Made by a program: the position numbers and the translations under genes. A DNA stretch of 64,000 nt from an uncultured Clostridium sp. (GTDB lineage: Bacteria; Bacillota; Clostridia; Clostridiales; Clostridiaceae): assembly GCA_900547475.1 (NCBI GenBank), contig URGW01000009.1, positions 24,224-88,223 on the forward strand. The letters run 5' to 3'. This document shows positions 1 to 8,566 of the stretch, one piece after another. Under the pieces are notes generated by a model. It had not been told where the DNA came from, made no database searches, and saw only the letters and a program-made list of their open reading frames with translations. Numbering within the stretch: the stretch's first letter is position 1; each line of letters begins with the position of its first letter.

Positions 1-781
1 GCTAGTTGAACAAAGAACAAAACAGCTTAATAATAAATTAATTGAAAATAAAATTTTATATGAGCAATTAATTAATCATGAAAAGAGGAAAAATAATTAT
101 TTTATAAATTTATCTCATGAATTGAGAACACCACTTAATGTTATTTTATCTATAGAGCAATTAATAACAGAATTAAATAAAAAAGATAATTATATTGATG
201 AGAAAAAGTTAAATCACTATATGGATGTTTTAAGAGGAAACTCTAAGAGATTATTAAAATTAATAAATGATATTATAGATACTTCTAAAATCGAAGCAGG
301 TATGTATAAATTAGATATAAGAGATAATGATATTGTTTATTTAGTGGAGGAATTAGCACTATCAATGAAGGATTTTATTGAAAGTAAAGGTATTGAATTA
401 ATTATAGATCCGGAAATGGAAGAGAAAATAATTGAATGTGATAGTGGAGAAATTGAGAAATGCATAGTTAATATATTAGGGAATGCTGCTAAATTTACTA
501 AAGCTGGAGGGAAAATAAAGGTAACAATTAATGAAGAAAATAAATTTGTTAATATAAAAATAAAAGATAATGGTATCGGAATAGATAAAAAGGATATGAA
601 ATCCATATTTGATAGATTTGGACAAGTTTATAATAAAAAAACAGAGGAGTTTGGGGGAAGTGGAATTGGATTGACTTTAACCAAGCAAATAATAGAGTTA
701 CATAATGGAGAACTACTTGTAAATAGTGAGCTGGGGAAAGGTAGTGAATTTACCATTAAATTACCGGAAAAACAACCTTAG
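1..781 (+). CDS. sensor histidine kinase, C-terminal part (5' end outside window)
   Basis: The frame is open from base 2, so the gene begins before the window. What is visible is a short helical linker, then the HisKA H-box FINLSHELRTPLN with the phospho-accepting His codon at 116-118, then a HATPase_c domain with an N-box (NILGNAAKFT), G1 (DNGIGI) and G2 (GGSGIGLTLTKQI). These are the autophosphorylation and ATP-binding parts of a two-component kinase. The sensor domain is cut off, so the signal is unknown, and no response regulator follows. A TTG at 122 lies inside the H-box and is not a real start. Confidence 0.93.
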   Translation, partial: LVEQRTKQLNNKLIENKILYEQLINHEKRKNNYFINLSHELRTPLNVILSIEQLITELNKKDNYIDEKKLNHYMDVLRGNSKRLLKLINDIIDTSKIEAGMYKLDIRDNDIVYLVEELALSMKDFIESKGIELIIDPEMEEKIIECDSGEIEKCIVNILGNAAKFTKAGGKIKVTINEENKFVNIKIKDNGIGIDKKDMKSIFDRFGQVYNKKTEEFGGSGIGLTLTKQIIELHNGELLVNSELGKGSEFTIKLPEKQP

Positions 782-808
782 TTTAAGAACTATAAAAAAC
801 TCATTTAA

Positions 809-838
809 TTGACAAAAAAATATTTGTAATGTTAAAAT
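809..838 (+). promoter_or_regulatory. sigma-A type promoter for the antiterminator gene
   Basis: A perfect -35 TTGACA (809-814), an 18-base spacer and a -10 TAAAAT (833-838). Transcription would start near 845, directly at the foot of the hairpin at 843-880, so RNA from this promoter meets a terminator-like structure almost at once. Confidence 0.6.
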
Positions 839-842
839 TATA

Positions 843-886
843 ATATTCCTAAATTAAGAATAATCTTAATTTAGGAATATCTTTTT
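843..886 (+). terminator. 17-bp hairpin with T-tract before licT-like gene
   Basis: Arms 843-859 and 864-880 pair perfectly over 17 bp around a 4-base loop and are followed by CTTTTT. It could simply end the kinase transcript. The promoter just upstream also makes it a possible attenuator of the antiterminator gene that follows. Confidence 0.8.
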
Positions 887-911
887 AGTACCATAAGTAA
901 GGAGTAAATGT

Positions 912-1760
912 ATGATAGTTGAAAAAGTTTTAAATAATAATGTAGTTGTTTCAATAGATCCTACGACTAGAAAAGAAGTAATTCTTATGGGAAGTGGTAT
1001 AGCATTTAATAAAAAGCCTGGGCAATTAATTGATACTAAAAAAATAGAAAAAACATTTATAGTAGATGATGAAAACTTAGGAAATAAAATAAAAAAGTTA
1101 ATTAATCAAATACCAGATGGTATATTTGAATTAACAGATGAAATAATAAATCATGCAATAGTTGAATTAAATGTTGAATTAGATAAGCAAGTTTATGTTT
1201 CACTAGCAGATCATATAGCTTTTGCTGTAAAAAGATTTAAAAATGGTATTACTATAAAAAATGAATTATTAAATGAAATAAGAAGAGTACATAGAAATGA
1301 GTTTAGAGTTGCGTTATGGGCTGTTGATTACATAAATAAAAAGTTAGATATTCAACTTCCAGAAGATGAAGCAGGATTTATAGCTTTACATTTTGTAAAT
1401 GCTAGTTATAAAGAAACTACAATGAAATCAGTAGAATCAACTAAGATAATAAAAGATGTATTAAATATTATTAAGTATTATTTTACTATAGAGCTAGATG
1501 AAGATGATTTAAATTATGATAGATTATTAACTCATCTAAAGTATTTTGCAAAACGTATTGTTAATAATAATCAACATAGTAGTAATGATTCTAGTTTTTT
1601 GAAAGTTATATCATCAACATATTCCGAGGCATATGGATGTGCAATAAAGATAGGGGAATATATATTAATGCATAATAATTATGAAGTTAATGATGATGAG
1701 CTTGTATATCTAACAATGCATATACAAAGAGTTATATCTGTAGCAAGAGAAAAGAAATAA
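912..1760 (+). CDS. BglG/LicT-family transcriptional antiterminator
   Basis: This 282-residue protein has the full family layout. An N-terminal CAT RNA-binding domain (about 1-55, MIVEKVLNNNVVVSIDP) binds RAT hairpins to block termination. It is followed by PRD1 (about 65-170) and PRD2 (about 175-280), which carry regulatory histidines such as those in NEIRRVHRNEF, ALHFVNA and LTMHIQRV, phosphorylated by HPr and PTS enzymes. Length is normal. The RBS AAGGAG lies about 8 bases before ATG. No PTS transporter or sugar gene is next to it, so it is an orphan whose target is unknown. A hairpin and promoter upstream suggest possible self-control by attenuation, but I could not identify a RAT sequence. 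Confidence 0.93.
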   Translation: MIVEKVLNNNVVVSIDPTTRKEVILMGSGIAFNKKPGQLIDTKKIEKTFIVDDENLGNKIKKLINQIPDGIFELTDEIINHAIVELNVELDKQVYVSLADHIAFAVKRFKNGITIKNELLNEIRRVHRNEFRVALWAVDYINKKLDIQLPEDEAGFIALHFVNASYKETTMKSVESTKIIKDVLNIIKYYFTIELDEDDLNYDRLLTHLKYFAKRIVNNNQHSSNDSSFLKVISSTYSEAYGCAIKIGEYILMHNNYEVNDDELVYLTMHIQRVISVAREKK

Positions 1761-1777
1761 AATTTATAAAGTAAAAA

Positions 1778-1816
1778 AACCCTAAGCTAAAACAAATTTC
1801 TTAGGGTTCTATTTTT
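1778..1816. terminator. bidirectional terminator between convergent genes
   Basis: AACCCTAAG (1778-1786) pairs with CTTAGGGTT (1800-1808). A T-rich stretch follows on the plus strand and an A-run (1773-1779) precedes it, so it can serve both the antiterminator gene and the convergent phosphatase gene. Confidence 0.8.
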
Positions 1817-2660
1817 AAGATTCTTTAATCCATTCTGAATAAGGTTTATTATAATTATTAGATTTATTTTTTGAAACATAATTATAAAAGTCTTCTAAAA
1901 ATTCAAATTGAACTTTATTATCATGAAGATTAATGCCACCAACATTATATTGATATGATGTTATTTGATCTAATGATAAATTAGTATTATTCATTAAAAT
2001 TTGATACATTGACATAAAAGTAGTTGTTCTACCTTCACCAGCATCACAATGAAAATGAAGATGTAAATCAGAAGGTTTTGTTTTAACAAATTCCACAAAT
2101 TGATCAACAATTTCAGCTGTAGGAGCACCATTATCTCTTACTGCATATCTTTTATACTCCATGCCAGCTTTATTAACTACAGAAGATTCATTACTAACAA
2201 AATCTACAGTTACTTCTTTAAAAGGTATGCCTGTTTTTCTATAAATGTTTAAATTTTCATTAAGCTTTATTTTAGATAAAAGTGCATCTTCTGTTTTGAT
2301 TGTTTGTTCTGTAGTGAAACCATTATTTAAGTCTTTAGTAGGATTGAAAAAGCTTATAGCATAATTATTAACTAATCCGTGAGATTCTTGCCTTAAATCT
2401 ACAATACAAATATTGGGCTTATTTATAGTATCTTTCAAATTGTTTGCTTGTTCAGATGTAAATTGAGCACTACCAGAAATATTTAAAGTAGGTATATCTC
2501 TAAATCTATCTGGCAAGCCAGTAATTGAATCACTATCTCTAACTATTAAAGTTTCATTTTTTTTGTTAGATAAGACATCTAATGGAGAAGCAGATATTAA
2601 ATTGATGCTTAAAGTTATAAATGAAATGCAAATAAACATTTTCCAAATAAATTTCTTCAT
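1815..2660 (-). CDS. secreted cysteine phytase-like / dual-specificity phosphatase
   Basis: The 281-residue protein starts with a signal peptide (MKK then a hydrophobic stretch to about residue 24). It carries the P-loop HCDAGEGRTT (His204, Cys205, Arg211), the HCxxGxGRT signature of PTP-like cysteine phosphatases. Asp176 in AVRDNGAP is in the expected place for the general acid. The closest family I know is the PTP-like myo-inositol hexakisphosphatases (PhyA of Selenomonas), so phytate or another inositol phosphate is the likely substrate, hydrolysed outside the cell. The start was chosen at ATG 2660, 5 bases after GGAGG in the leader TGGAGGTTTTAATT; an upstream GTG at 2675 would place the RBS inside the gene. 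It is a single gene flanked by a terminator. Confidence 0.85.
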   Translation of the reverse strand: MKKFIWKMFICISFITLSINLISASPLDVLSNKKNETLIVRDSDSITGLPDRFRDIPTLNISGSAQFTSEQANNLKDTINKPNICIVDLRQESHGLVNNYAISFFNPTKDLNNGFTTEQTIKTEDALLSKIKLNENLNIYRKTGIPFKEVTVDFVSNESSVVNKAGMEYKRYAVRDNGAPTAEIVDQFVEFVKTKPSDLHLHFHCDAGEGRTTTFMSMYQILMNNTNLSLDQITSYQYNVGGINLHDNKVQFEFLEDFYNYVSKNKSNNYNKPYSEWIKES

Positions 2661-2804
2661 AATTAAAACCTCCACATTTTATTTATTTTACTAATATATT
2701 TTGTATTAAATGATAAATTTATTCTAGATATTAAAAACGCTATTTATATTTATTAACTTAATATGGTAAAAATATTAATATAATATTTAATTAGGAGAGA
2801 TATA

Positions 2805-3755
2805 ATGAATTCTACTTATCAAGAGAGGAAATATCCAGAAAAATCATGGTCTATATCAAAAATGAAAACTTTAGAAAATTGCGAAAGAGATTATTATTAT
2901 ACATATTACGCAAGTCACAATGGTTGGATTTATACAAGTACGGATGAGCAAAAAATGGCATGGAGATTAAAAAAATTGACTAATTTATGGATGTGTTTTG
3001 GAGAGGTAGTTCATAAGGAAATTAGAGGGATAATAAATATATGTAAAAAAGATAAAACAAAATTTATGAATGCTAAAAGGTTTAATGAAATTACTTTAAA
3101 TAAGCTGAGAAATGTAATACGAGAAAGTATGAATAAGTATAATACTAAAGAGTGGGATGAATATCCTAAAGGTATAATGCTTCAAGAATATTATTATGGT
3201 GATAAAATATCAAAACAAATTGGAAATGAGTTAAAAGAAAGATTAAGTCAATGTATAAATAGTTTTTATGTTTCAAAAACATTTGAAGATATTCTAAAGC
3301 CAGAAACAGTAATTATAGAAAATGATGAAGATATATTTAGTAGTATTAATTATAATAGTTTAAAAGTATATTCTAAAATAGATTTATTATATAAGGATTA
3401 TGATGGATATTATGTAATTGTAGATTGGAAAACAGGAAAAGTATCAGATAGTGATAAGGAACAATTATTAGTATATGCTTGGTACGTAATGGAGCAATAT
3501 GGTGTACATTATTCTAGAATTAAAGGCAGAATAGAATATCTTCTGGATGGGCATGTGGAAGAGGTAATATTTAAAGCTGAGGATATCCGGTTTATAAAAG
3601 ATAAGGTTTCTAATGATTTAAAAATAATAGATTATTATTTAGAAGATATAGTTCTAAATAAACCAAAGGAAAAGGAAGTATTTAAAAAGACATTAAAAAA
3701 TTATAAATGTAGTAATTGTAAGTTTAGAATGCTATGCGATTATGATGAGGTTTAA
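2805..3755 (+). CDS. PD-(D/E)XK nuclease family protein, RecB/Cas4-like with four-Cys cluster
   Basis: The 316-residue protein begins SISKMKTLENCERDYYY, the usual start of PDDEXK_1 (RecB-like) domains. The nuclease motifs follow in order: a His in FGEVVHKEI, Asp in SKIDLLY, the DxK pair in IVDWKTGK, and QLLVYAW. Four cysteines, one near the N-terminus (ENCERDY) and three at the C-terminus (CSNCKFRMLC), match the iron-sulphur pattern of AddB and Cas4 nucleases. A DNA exonuclease role is likely. No helicase or cas gene is adjacent, so it appears to be a free-standing member. RBS AGGAGAG precedes ATG. Confidence 0.87.
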   Translation: MNSTYQERKYPEKSWSISKMKTLENCERDYYYTYYASHNGWIYTSTDEQKMAWRLKKLTNLWMCFGEVVHKEIRGIINICKKDKTKFMNAKRFNEITLNKLRNVIRESMNKYNTKEWDEYPKGIMLQEYYYGDKISKQIGNELKERLSQCINSFYVSKTFEDILKPETVIIENDEDIFSSINYNSLKVYSKIDLLYKDYDGYYVIVDWKTGKVSDSDKEQLLVYAWYVMEQYGVHYSRIKGRIEYLLDGHVEEVIFKAEDIRFIKDKVSNDLKIIDYYLEDIVLNKPKEKEVFKKTLKNYKCSNCKFRMLCDYDEV

Positions 3756-3824
3756 AAATATATAATTTGGATAGAACTTATAAAAAGAGTTTAAGAAATT
3801 AATTAAAAGTATAAGAGGTGAAGT

Positions 3825-4079
3825 ATGAGTTTTATTCAAATTCAAGCTATAATTTTTTTTAGTATTATTATCTGTTCTATTATTGGTGGAAAGAAAGCAT
3901 CATTAATGGCTAGTGCAGTTTGGATTATAGAAACAGTAATAATTTATAAAACTAGTAAAATCAATTATTTACAAATTATATCAGTTTCCTTATCATTTCA
4001 AATGGGTATGTTACTTGCTATAGTTAGAGATTTTATAGTTAAAAAGTTTAAGAAGACGGAAAATAAGGAAGTTAGTTAA
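3825..4079 (+). CDS. small membrane protein, unknown
   Basis: An 84-residue protein with two or three hydrophobic segments (about 5-20, 26-40 and 48-70) and a lysine-rich C-terminal tail (VKKFKKTENKE), as expected for a small integral membrane protein with its tail in the cytoplasm. RBS AGAGGTG is well placed. I do not recognise a family. It sits 69 bases after the nuclease gene and may be co-transcribed with it. Confidence 0.65.
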   Translation: MSFIQIQAIIFFSIIICSIIGGKKASLMASAVWIIETVIIYKTSKINYLQIISVSLSFQMGMLLAIVRDFIVKKFKKTENKEVS

Positions 4080-4134
4080 AACAACCAAAATAATGAAAGT
4101 TGGGTATTATTTACTTGTTATATAAAAAACTATA

Positions 4135-4218
4135 CTGGTTAATATAATAGTGTAAACAAAAACAATTTAAATTTAAAACAAATATTTAAGTTGAGTTTAC
4201 AAAATTACCGATAACCAG
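4135..4218 (+). promoter_or_regulatory. nested inverted repeats in the leader of the spore protein gene
   Basis: CTGGTTA (4135-4141) pairs with TAACCAG (4212-4218), and inside it GTAAAC (4152-4157) pairs with GTTTAC (4195-4200). The outer right arm ends two bases before the GGAGG of the spore protein gene, so folding could influence translation. I could not identify a convincing SigG/SigF promoter by eye. Confidence 0.3.
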
Positions 4219-4232
4219 AGGAGGAATCGATT

Positions 4233-4415
4233 ATGTCAAAAACATTAGTTCCAGAAGCAAAACAAGGATTAAGCGCATTCAAGAACGAAGTTGCAGCAGA
4301 AATGGGAGTACCATTCACAGATTACAATGGTAACTTAACATCTAGACAATGTGGTTCCGTAGGTGGTGAAATGGTTAAAAGAATGGTAGAACAATACGAA
4401 AGTGGATTAAAATAA
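4233..4415 (+). CDS. alpha/beta-type small acid-soluble spore protein
   Basis: This 60-residue protein coats and protects DNA in the dormant spore and is degraded by the GPR protease at germination. The conserved segments are KNEVAAEMG (around the GPR cleavage site) and GNLTSRQCGSVGGEMVKRMVE, both hallmarks of the family, and length is typical. RBS GGAGG lies 8 bases before ATG. Codons are less AT-rich than in neighbours (GCA, GGA, AAC, TTC), as in a highly expressed gene. In this family transcription is normally by forespore SigG. A possible structured RNA follows in the same transcript. Confidence 0.95.
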   Translation: MSKTLVPEAKQGLSAFKNEVAAEMGVPFTDYNGNLTSRQCGSVGGEMVKRMVEQYESGLK

Positions 4416-4441
4416 TCAACCACTAACGGGTACGATCAGAC

Positions 4442-4511
4442 GGATTAGAGGAAACAATACTTCGAGAGGGTGAGTACTGTTATGGGTGAAGCACCACCAG
4501 AAATTTAATCT
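4442..4511 (+). ncRNA. candidate structured RNA (three-way junction) after the spore protein gene
   Basis: The non-coding segment after the spore gene is visibly richer in G and C than its surroundings and folds compactly by eye. A closing stem pairs 4442-4449 with 4504-4511 (8 bp including G-U pairs), a long arm pairs AACAATACT (4453-4461) with AGTACTGTT (4473-4481) with one mismatch, and a short arm pairs GGTG (4485-4488) with CACC (4492-4495). A strong terminator ends the transcript about 20 bases later. I could not match it to a known riboswitch or ribozyme core. Confidence 0.4.
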
Positions 4512-4527
4512 ATCATTCGAAAAAGAA

Positions 4528-4580
4528 GAGAGATATATTAAAATAGATTATATCTATGATAATATATCTCTTTTCTTTTT
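4528..4580 (+). terminator. terminator after spore protein gene and candidate RNA
   Basis: Arms 4528-4539 and 4561-4572 form a 12-bp stem. The loop holds a second perfect 6-bp hairpin (ATAGAT/ATCTAT), and TTTTCTTTTT follows. Confidence 0.85.
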
Positions 4581-4661
4581 ATATATAAAAAGTTAACAGA
4601 CTTTATAACTAAGGTAATTTATGTTAAAATATGAACAAAGGTTCGTGGAGAAGGTGATAAG

Positions 4662-5792
4662 ATGAATAAGGTTAAGGTGTTACATTGTGCAGATTTACAC
4701 TTTGATACGCCGTTTAAAGAACTTAGCAAGGAAGTTTCAGACACTAGCAAAAATGAGTTGTTAGAAGTATTTAAAAATATAATAGATTTAGCTATAGATG
4801 AAAATATAGAGGTATTACTTATTGCAGGGGATGTTTTTGATAATTTGACAGTGAATAAGAATACCTTATTTTTTATATCAGATCAAATTAGAAGAATAAA
4901 GAATATTAAGGTGTTTATTTCACCAGGTAATCATGATCCATATAATGAAAAATCTTTTTATAGTATGATAAATTGGCCGGAAAATGTTTATATTTTCAAA
5001 GGTGATATGGAATTTAAAGAAGTTAAAGAATTAAATTTAATTGTATGGGGAGCTGGCTTTAGGAATAATTATGAAAATAAAACCTTATTAAGAAGGATTA
5101 ATATAGATAATGACAAAATAAATATTATGCTACTTCATGGAGAAATAACATCCAGCAACAGCAAAAATGAATATAATCCAATATATATAAATGACATATA
5201 TAATTCTAATATTGATTATATTGCATTAGGGCATAGACATAAGTTTTCAGGAATATTAAAAGAGGGAATGACTACTTATGCATATAGTGGATGTCCACAA
5301 GGGAGAGGTTTTGATGAAGAAGGAGAAAAGGGGGTTATAATTGGGGAAGTATATAAGGGTGGAACTAACTTAGAATTTTTTCCTGTATATAAAAGAAAGT
5401 ATGTTACAAAAGAGATTGATATAACAGACACTAATAACTATGATGAAGTTGTATTTAAAGTATTATCAGACTTAAGTGATGAGGAAATTCATAAAAATTT
5501 TTATAAGATTATACTAAAGGGTGAATTAAAAGAACATTTTAAATTAAAGGAAAATTTACTTATAGACAAATTAAAAAATAAATTTTACTATTTTAAAATA
5601 ATTAATGATACAAGTATAGAGGTTAACTTAGAAGAATTGAGTAAGGATTACTCTATAAAAGGAAAGTTTATAGCAAAAATAATTGAGAAATTAAAAGAAG
5701 CAAGTGATGATGATAAAGAAATATTAAAGCTAGCTTTAAAGATAGGAATTCAATGTCTGTCAGAAGACGAGGTGAATTTAAATGATTATTAA
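4662..5792 (+). CDS. yhaO: SbcD/YhaO-type metallophosphoesterase, DNA repair nuclease
   Basis: The 376-residue calcineurin-like phosphoesterase has the two-metal motifs in order: ADLHFDTPF (D and H), AGDVFDN, SPGNHDP, LLHGE and LGHRHKF. It belongs to the Mre11/SbcD group and fits YhaO, whose usual partner YhaN is encoded next and overlaps it by 11 bases, so translation is probably coupled. The C-terminal third resembles the capping region of SbcD-like proteins. The expected role is end processing of DNA together with the ATPase. ATG 4662 follows AAGGTGATAAG. Confidence 0.88.
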   Translation: MNKVKVLHCADLHFDTPFKELSKEVSDTSKNELLEVFKNIIDLAIDENIEVLLIAGDVFDNLTVNKNTLFFISDQIRRIKNIKVFISPGNHDPYNEKSFYSMINWPENVYIFKGDMEFKEVKELNLIVWGAGFRNNYENKTLLRRINIDNDKINIMLLHGEITSSNSKNEYNPIYINDIYNSNIDYIALGHRHKFSGILKEGMTTYAYSGCPQGRGFDEEGEKGVIIGEVYKGGTNLEFFPVYKRKYVTKEIDITDTNNYDEVVFKVLSDLSDEEIHKNFYKIILKGELKEHFKLKENLLIDKLKNKFYYFKIINDTSIEVNLEELSKDYSIKGKFIAKIIEKLKEASDDDKEILKLALKIGIQCLSEDEVNLNDY

Positions 5793-8487
5793 GAAAGTAA
5801 ATATTATTGTATTTGGTGGTTTAAAGGATAAAATAATAAACTTTGATAATGGTATGAATATAATATATGGAGAAAATGAAGCTGGAAAGAGTACTATTCA
5901 AGCATTCATTAAAATTTGGTTATATGGAATGGCAAATTATAAGGGCAAAGACTATAAGCAAAATGATAGGCTAAAATATATGCCAAGTACAGGTGAAACT
6001 ATTAGTGGGGAGTTATATGTAGAATTTAAAAATAAGGATTATATAATTAGAAGGACTTTTGGTAAGAGTAAAAAAGAAGATACATCATTAATAATAGATG
6101 CTATTACTGGAGAAGAGATAAATTACATTTCAAAGGAAGAACCGGGAAAATACTTTTTTAATATAAATAGGGCTACCTTTATTAATACATTATTTATTTC
6201 TCAATTAGGAGTTGAGGTAAGAAAAGATAAAGAAGAAGAAATAATAGATAAAATAGCTAATTCCATAGGAATAGATGATGGACAAGTATCAGTAGAGGTG
6301 GCAATTGCAAAATTGAATAAGTATAAAAAATCTATTTCTAACGTTAGGAAAAATGGATATCTAGATGTATTAAATGAAAGGCATAGTAATTTACTAAGTG
6401 AAAGATATGAAGCATATAATTTATCAAATCATAATTTAGATAATGAGGAATTGTTGATTAATATGAATTTAGAAAAGAAGAATCTAAATAATGAAATTAA
6501 CAATTTAGAGATATATAAGAGATTTTTAAAGAAGACAAAGCTTAAAAAAGAATTTGAAGAAATAACACAGTACTTCAAAAAGAAGCAAGAATTAAAAGAT
6601 AAAGAAAAGTATATAAATAAGTTATTAACTTATAATGATGAATTTATTAATGATGAATTTATAAAGGAATTAAGAGAAGAGTATTCTTTGTATTTAAATA
6701 TATTAGATACAAGAGAATCAGAAAAAGAAGATATTAGGGAAAAAGAAGTAAAATTAAAAGAATTAAAAACTCCTTTAGATAAGTATGAGTATATAGAACA
6801 ATTACCTGAAAATATATTAAATATATTAGAAAGGCTAAATATTAGAAGAGAAGTATTAAAAGAAAAAGTTGATCTAAATCAATCTATAGAAAATGAAATT
6901 GATTTTTTAAATATTAAAGAAAGAGAAGCTAAAAAGTTAATTGGAGATTCTTTAATTATTAATGATTTTAGGGAAGCAATAGATAGCACAGTAAGTAGTT
7001 ATGAAGAAAAATTAAAAGAGTTAAAAGGTTTGGTAGAAGATGACAATAAAAATAAAAACAATAATGTATTTTATGGATTTTTATTGGGAGTATCGCTATT
7101 ATCAATAATATTAAGAATTGCTTCAAAAAATATAATATTAAATATAATATTATATATAATTTTTGGTATATCAATTTTAGTTTTATTAATCAGCATTTAT
7201 CTTAATAAGGGTGGAAAAAATAAAAGGATGGATTCTATAAAAAGAGATATAAATAAGATAGAGAAAGATTTAGATTATTATTGTGATATATTAAGAATTA
7301 GTAGTTATAAAGAGTTGTTTAAAAAGTTAAAGATATATGATGATTATATAAAACTTCAAAATAAAATTAATGAAAAGATCAATGAAAAGCTATCTCAAAG
7401 GAAATTATTAGATTTAGAAAAATCTATATATGAATATGATGTTGTAAATGATGAAATAGAAGAGTATTTAAATATTTCTGGGACAACTGATTTAGTAGAA
7501 CTTATAACTGAAGTTAATAAATATCAAGAAGCATCTAAAGGATTAGATATACTAGAGATTGAATTGAAAAGTTTAAAAAATACTCTAGAAAAAACAAAAG
7601 AACAATTAGAAATTAGAGAGAGAAAGATAAGAGAAAAATTAGCCACTATAGGTTTTCAAAATATAAATATTTTAGAGGTTGAAGATATTTTAAAGGAGTT
7701 AGAGGAGAAGTTAAAACTTAGAGATGAAATAAATAGAAATCTAGCATCGGTAGAAGAAGCATATTCTATTTTAACAAAAGGAAAAGATATAGATTTAATC
7801 AAGAAAGAATTAAGTGATATAATTAATGTTAATTTTAGGTATTCCTATGAAAATGAAGAAGAAATAGATTCTGTTATTAAGGAGAAAAATTTAAGGTTAT
7901 TAGAAGTTGAGAAGAGTATTAAGGATATTGAAAATGAAATAAAAAATAGGTTTAATGGCAAAAGAACAATACCAGATATAGAAGAAGAAATTAAAGAAGT
8001 TGAGGATGAAGCAAAGAAGAAGGTAAAAGAATTAAGGGCAAGTAGTATTGCCATAGAAAGTTTACAGGAAGCATATCAAGAGATAAGAAATAGTTTTGGA
8101 CCAATACTTAATAAGAATGTAATAGATTCATTTAGTAGATTTACAGATGGAAAATATAGTGATGTTATGGTAGCTGATAATTATGAAATGAAGGTTATAA
8201 ATGAAAATAACTTAATGAAATCAGATATATTAAGTAATGGAGCTAATGATCAGTTAAATTTATCTCTTAGGTTAGCATTTATAGATATGATATTTAAAAG
8301 TAAAGATGTATCAATATATTTAGATGATGCATTCGTTCAATATGATAATAAAAGATTAGAAAAAACAATTAAATATTTAATTAATCAAAATTTTAAACAG
8401 TGTATTATATTTACTTGTCAGGATAGGGAAGAAAGTATTCTTTCAAAAAATAATATAGATCATAATTATATTAAATTAATACCATAA
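5782..8487 (+). CDS. yhaN: YhaN-like AAA/SMC-type ATPase with membrane hairpin
   Basis: The 901-residue protein has an SbcC/Rad50 layout. Walker A is YGENEAGKST (about 29-38), followed by long coiled coils, and the C-terminus carries the signature-like NGANDQLNLSLR and Walker B IYLDDAF. Unlike SbcC, the middle (about 430-475) holds two hydrophobic segments (FYGFLLGVSLLSII and IILNIILYIIFGISILVLLISIYL), a feature known from YhaN that would tether it to the membrane, instead of a zinc hook. It would act with the preceding nuclease. It overlaps that gene by 11 bases with AGACGAGG as RBS. Confidence 0.87.
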   Translation: MIIKKVNIIVFGGLKDKIINFDNGMNIIYGENEAGKSTIQAFIKIWLYGMANYKGKDYKQNDRLKYMPSTGETISGELYVEFKNKDYIIRRTFGKSKKEDTSLIIDAITGEEINYISKEEPGKYFFNINRATFINTLFISQLGVEVRKDKEEEIIDKIANSIGIDDGQVSVEVAIAKLNKYKKSISNVRKNGYLDVLNERHSNLLSERYEAYNLSNHNLDNEELLINMNLEKKNLNNEINNLEIYKRFLKKTKLKKEFEEITQYFKKKQELKDKEKYINKLLTYNDEFINDEFIKELREEYSLYLNILDTRESEKEDIREKEVKLKELKTPLDKYEYIEQLPENILNILERLNIRREVLKEKVDLNQSIENEIDFLNIKEREAKKLIGDSLIINDFREAIDSTVSSYEEKLKELKGLVEDDNKNKNNNVFYGFLLGVSLLSIILRIASKNIILNIILYIIFGISILVLLISIYLNKGGKNKRMDSIKRDINKIEKDLDYYCDILRISSYKELFKKLKIYDDYIKLQNKINEKINEKLSQRKLLDLEKSIYEYDVVNDEIEEYLNISGTTDLVELITEVNKYQEASKGLDILEIELKSLKNTLEKTKEQLEIRERKIREKLATIGFQNINILEVEDILKELEEKLKLRDEINRNLASVEEAYSILTKGKDIDLIKKELSDIINVNFRYSYENEEEIDSVIKEKNLRLLEVEKSIKDIENEIKNRFNGKRTIPDIEEEIKEVEDEAKKKVKELRASSIAIESLQEAYQEIRNSFGPILNKNVIDSFSRFTDGKYSDVMVADNYEMKVINENNLMKSDILSNGANDQLNLSLRLAFIDMIFKSKDVSIYLDDAFVQYDNKRLEKTIKYLINQNFKQCIIFTCQDREESILSKNNIDHNYIKLIP

Positions 8488-8566
8488 AATATAATTTAAT
8501 ATGGATTAAATGGAAAAAATAGTCTAAACTTAAGAGTGTAGATTTATTTAAAGAGGTAATAAGTAG

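Noticed and set aside
843..886. RAT antiterminator target of the LicT-like protein
   Set aside because: The hairpin is a perfect uninterrupted stem without the internal loops of known RAT sequences.
2805..3755. Cas4 and hence a CRISPR-Cas locus
   Set aside because: No other cas gene or array is nearby; the fold is shared by many RecB-like nucleases.
4425..4450. Two ACGG sequences suggesting a guanidine-II (mini-ykkC) riboswitch
   Set aside because: The bases flanking each ACGG do not form the short stems that this riboswitch requires.
4442..4511. Hammerhead ribozyme, because of the three-way junction
   Set aside because: The conserved CUGAUGA and GAAA core strings and the cleavage triplet are not in the right places.
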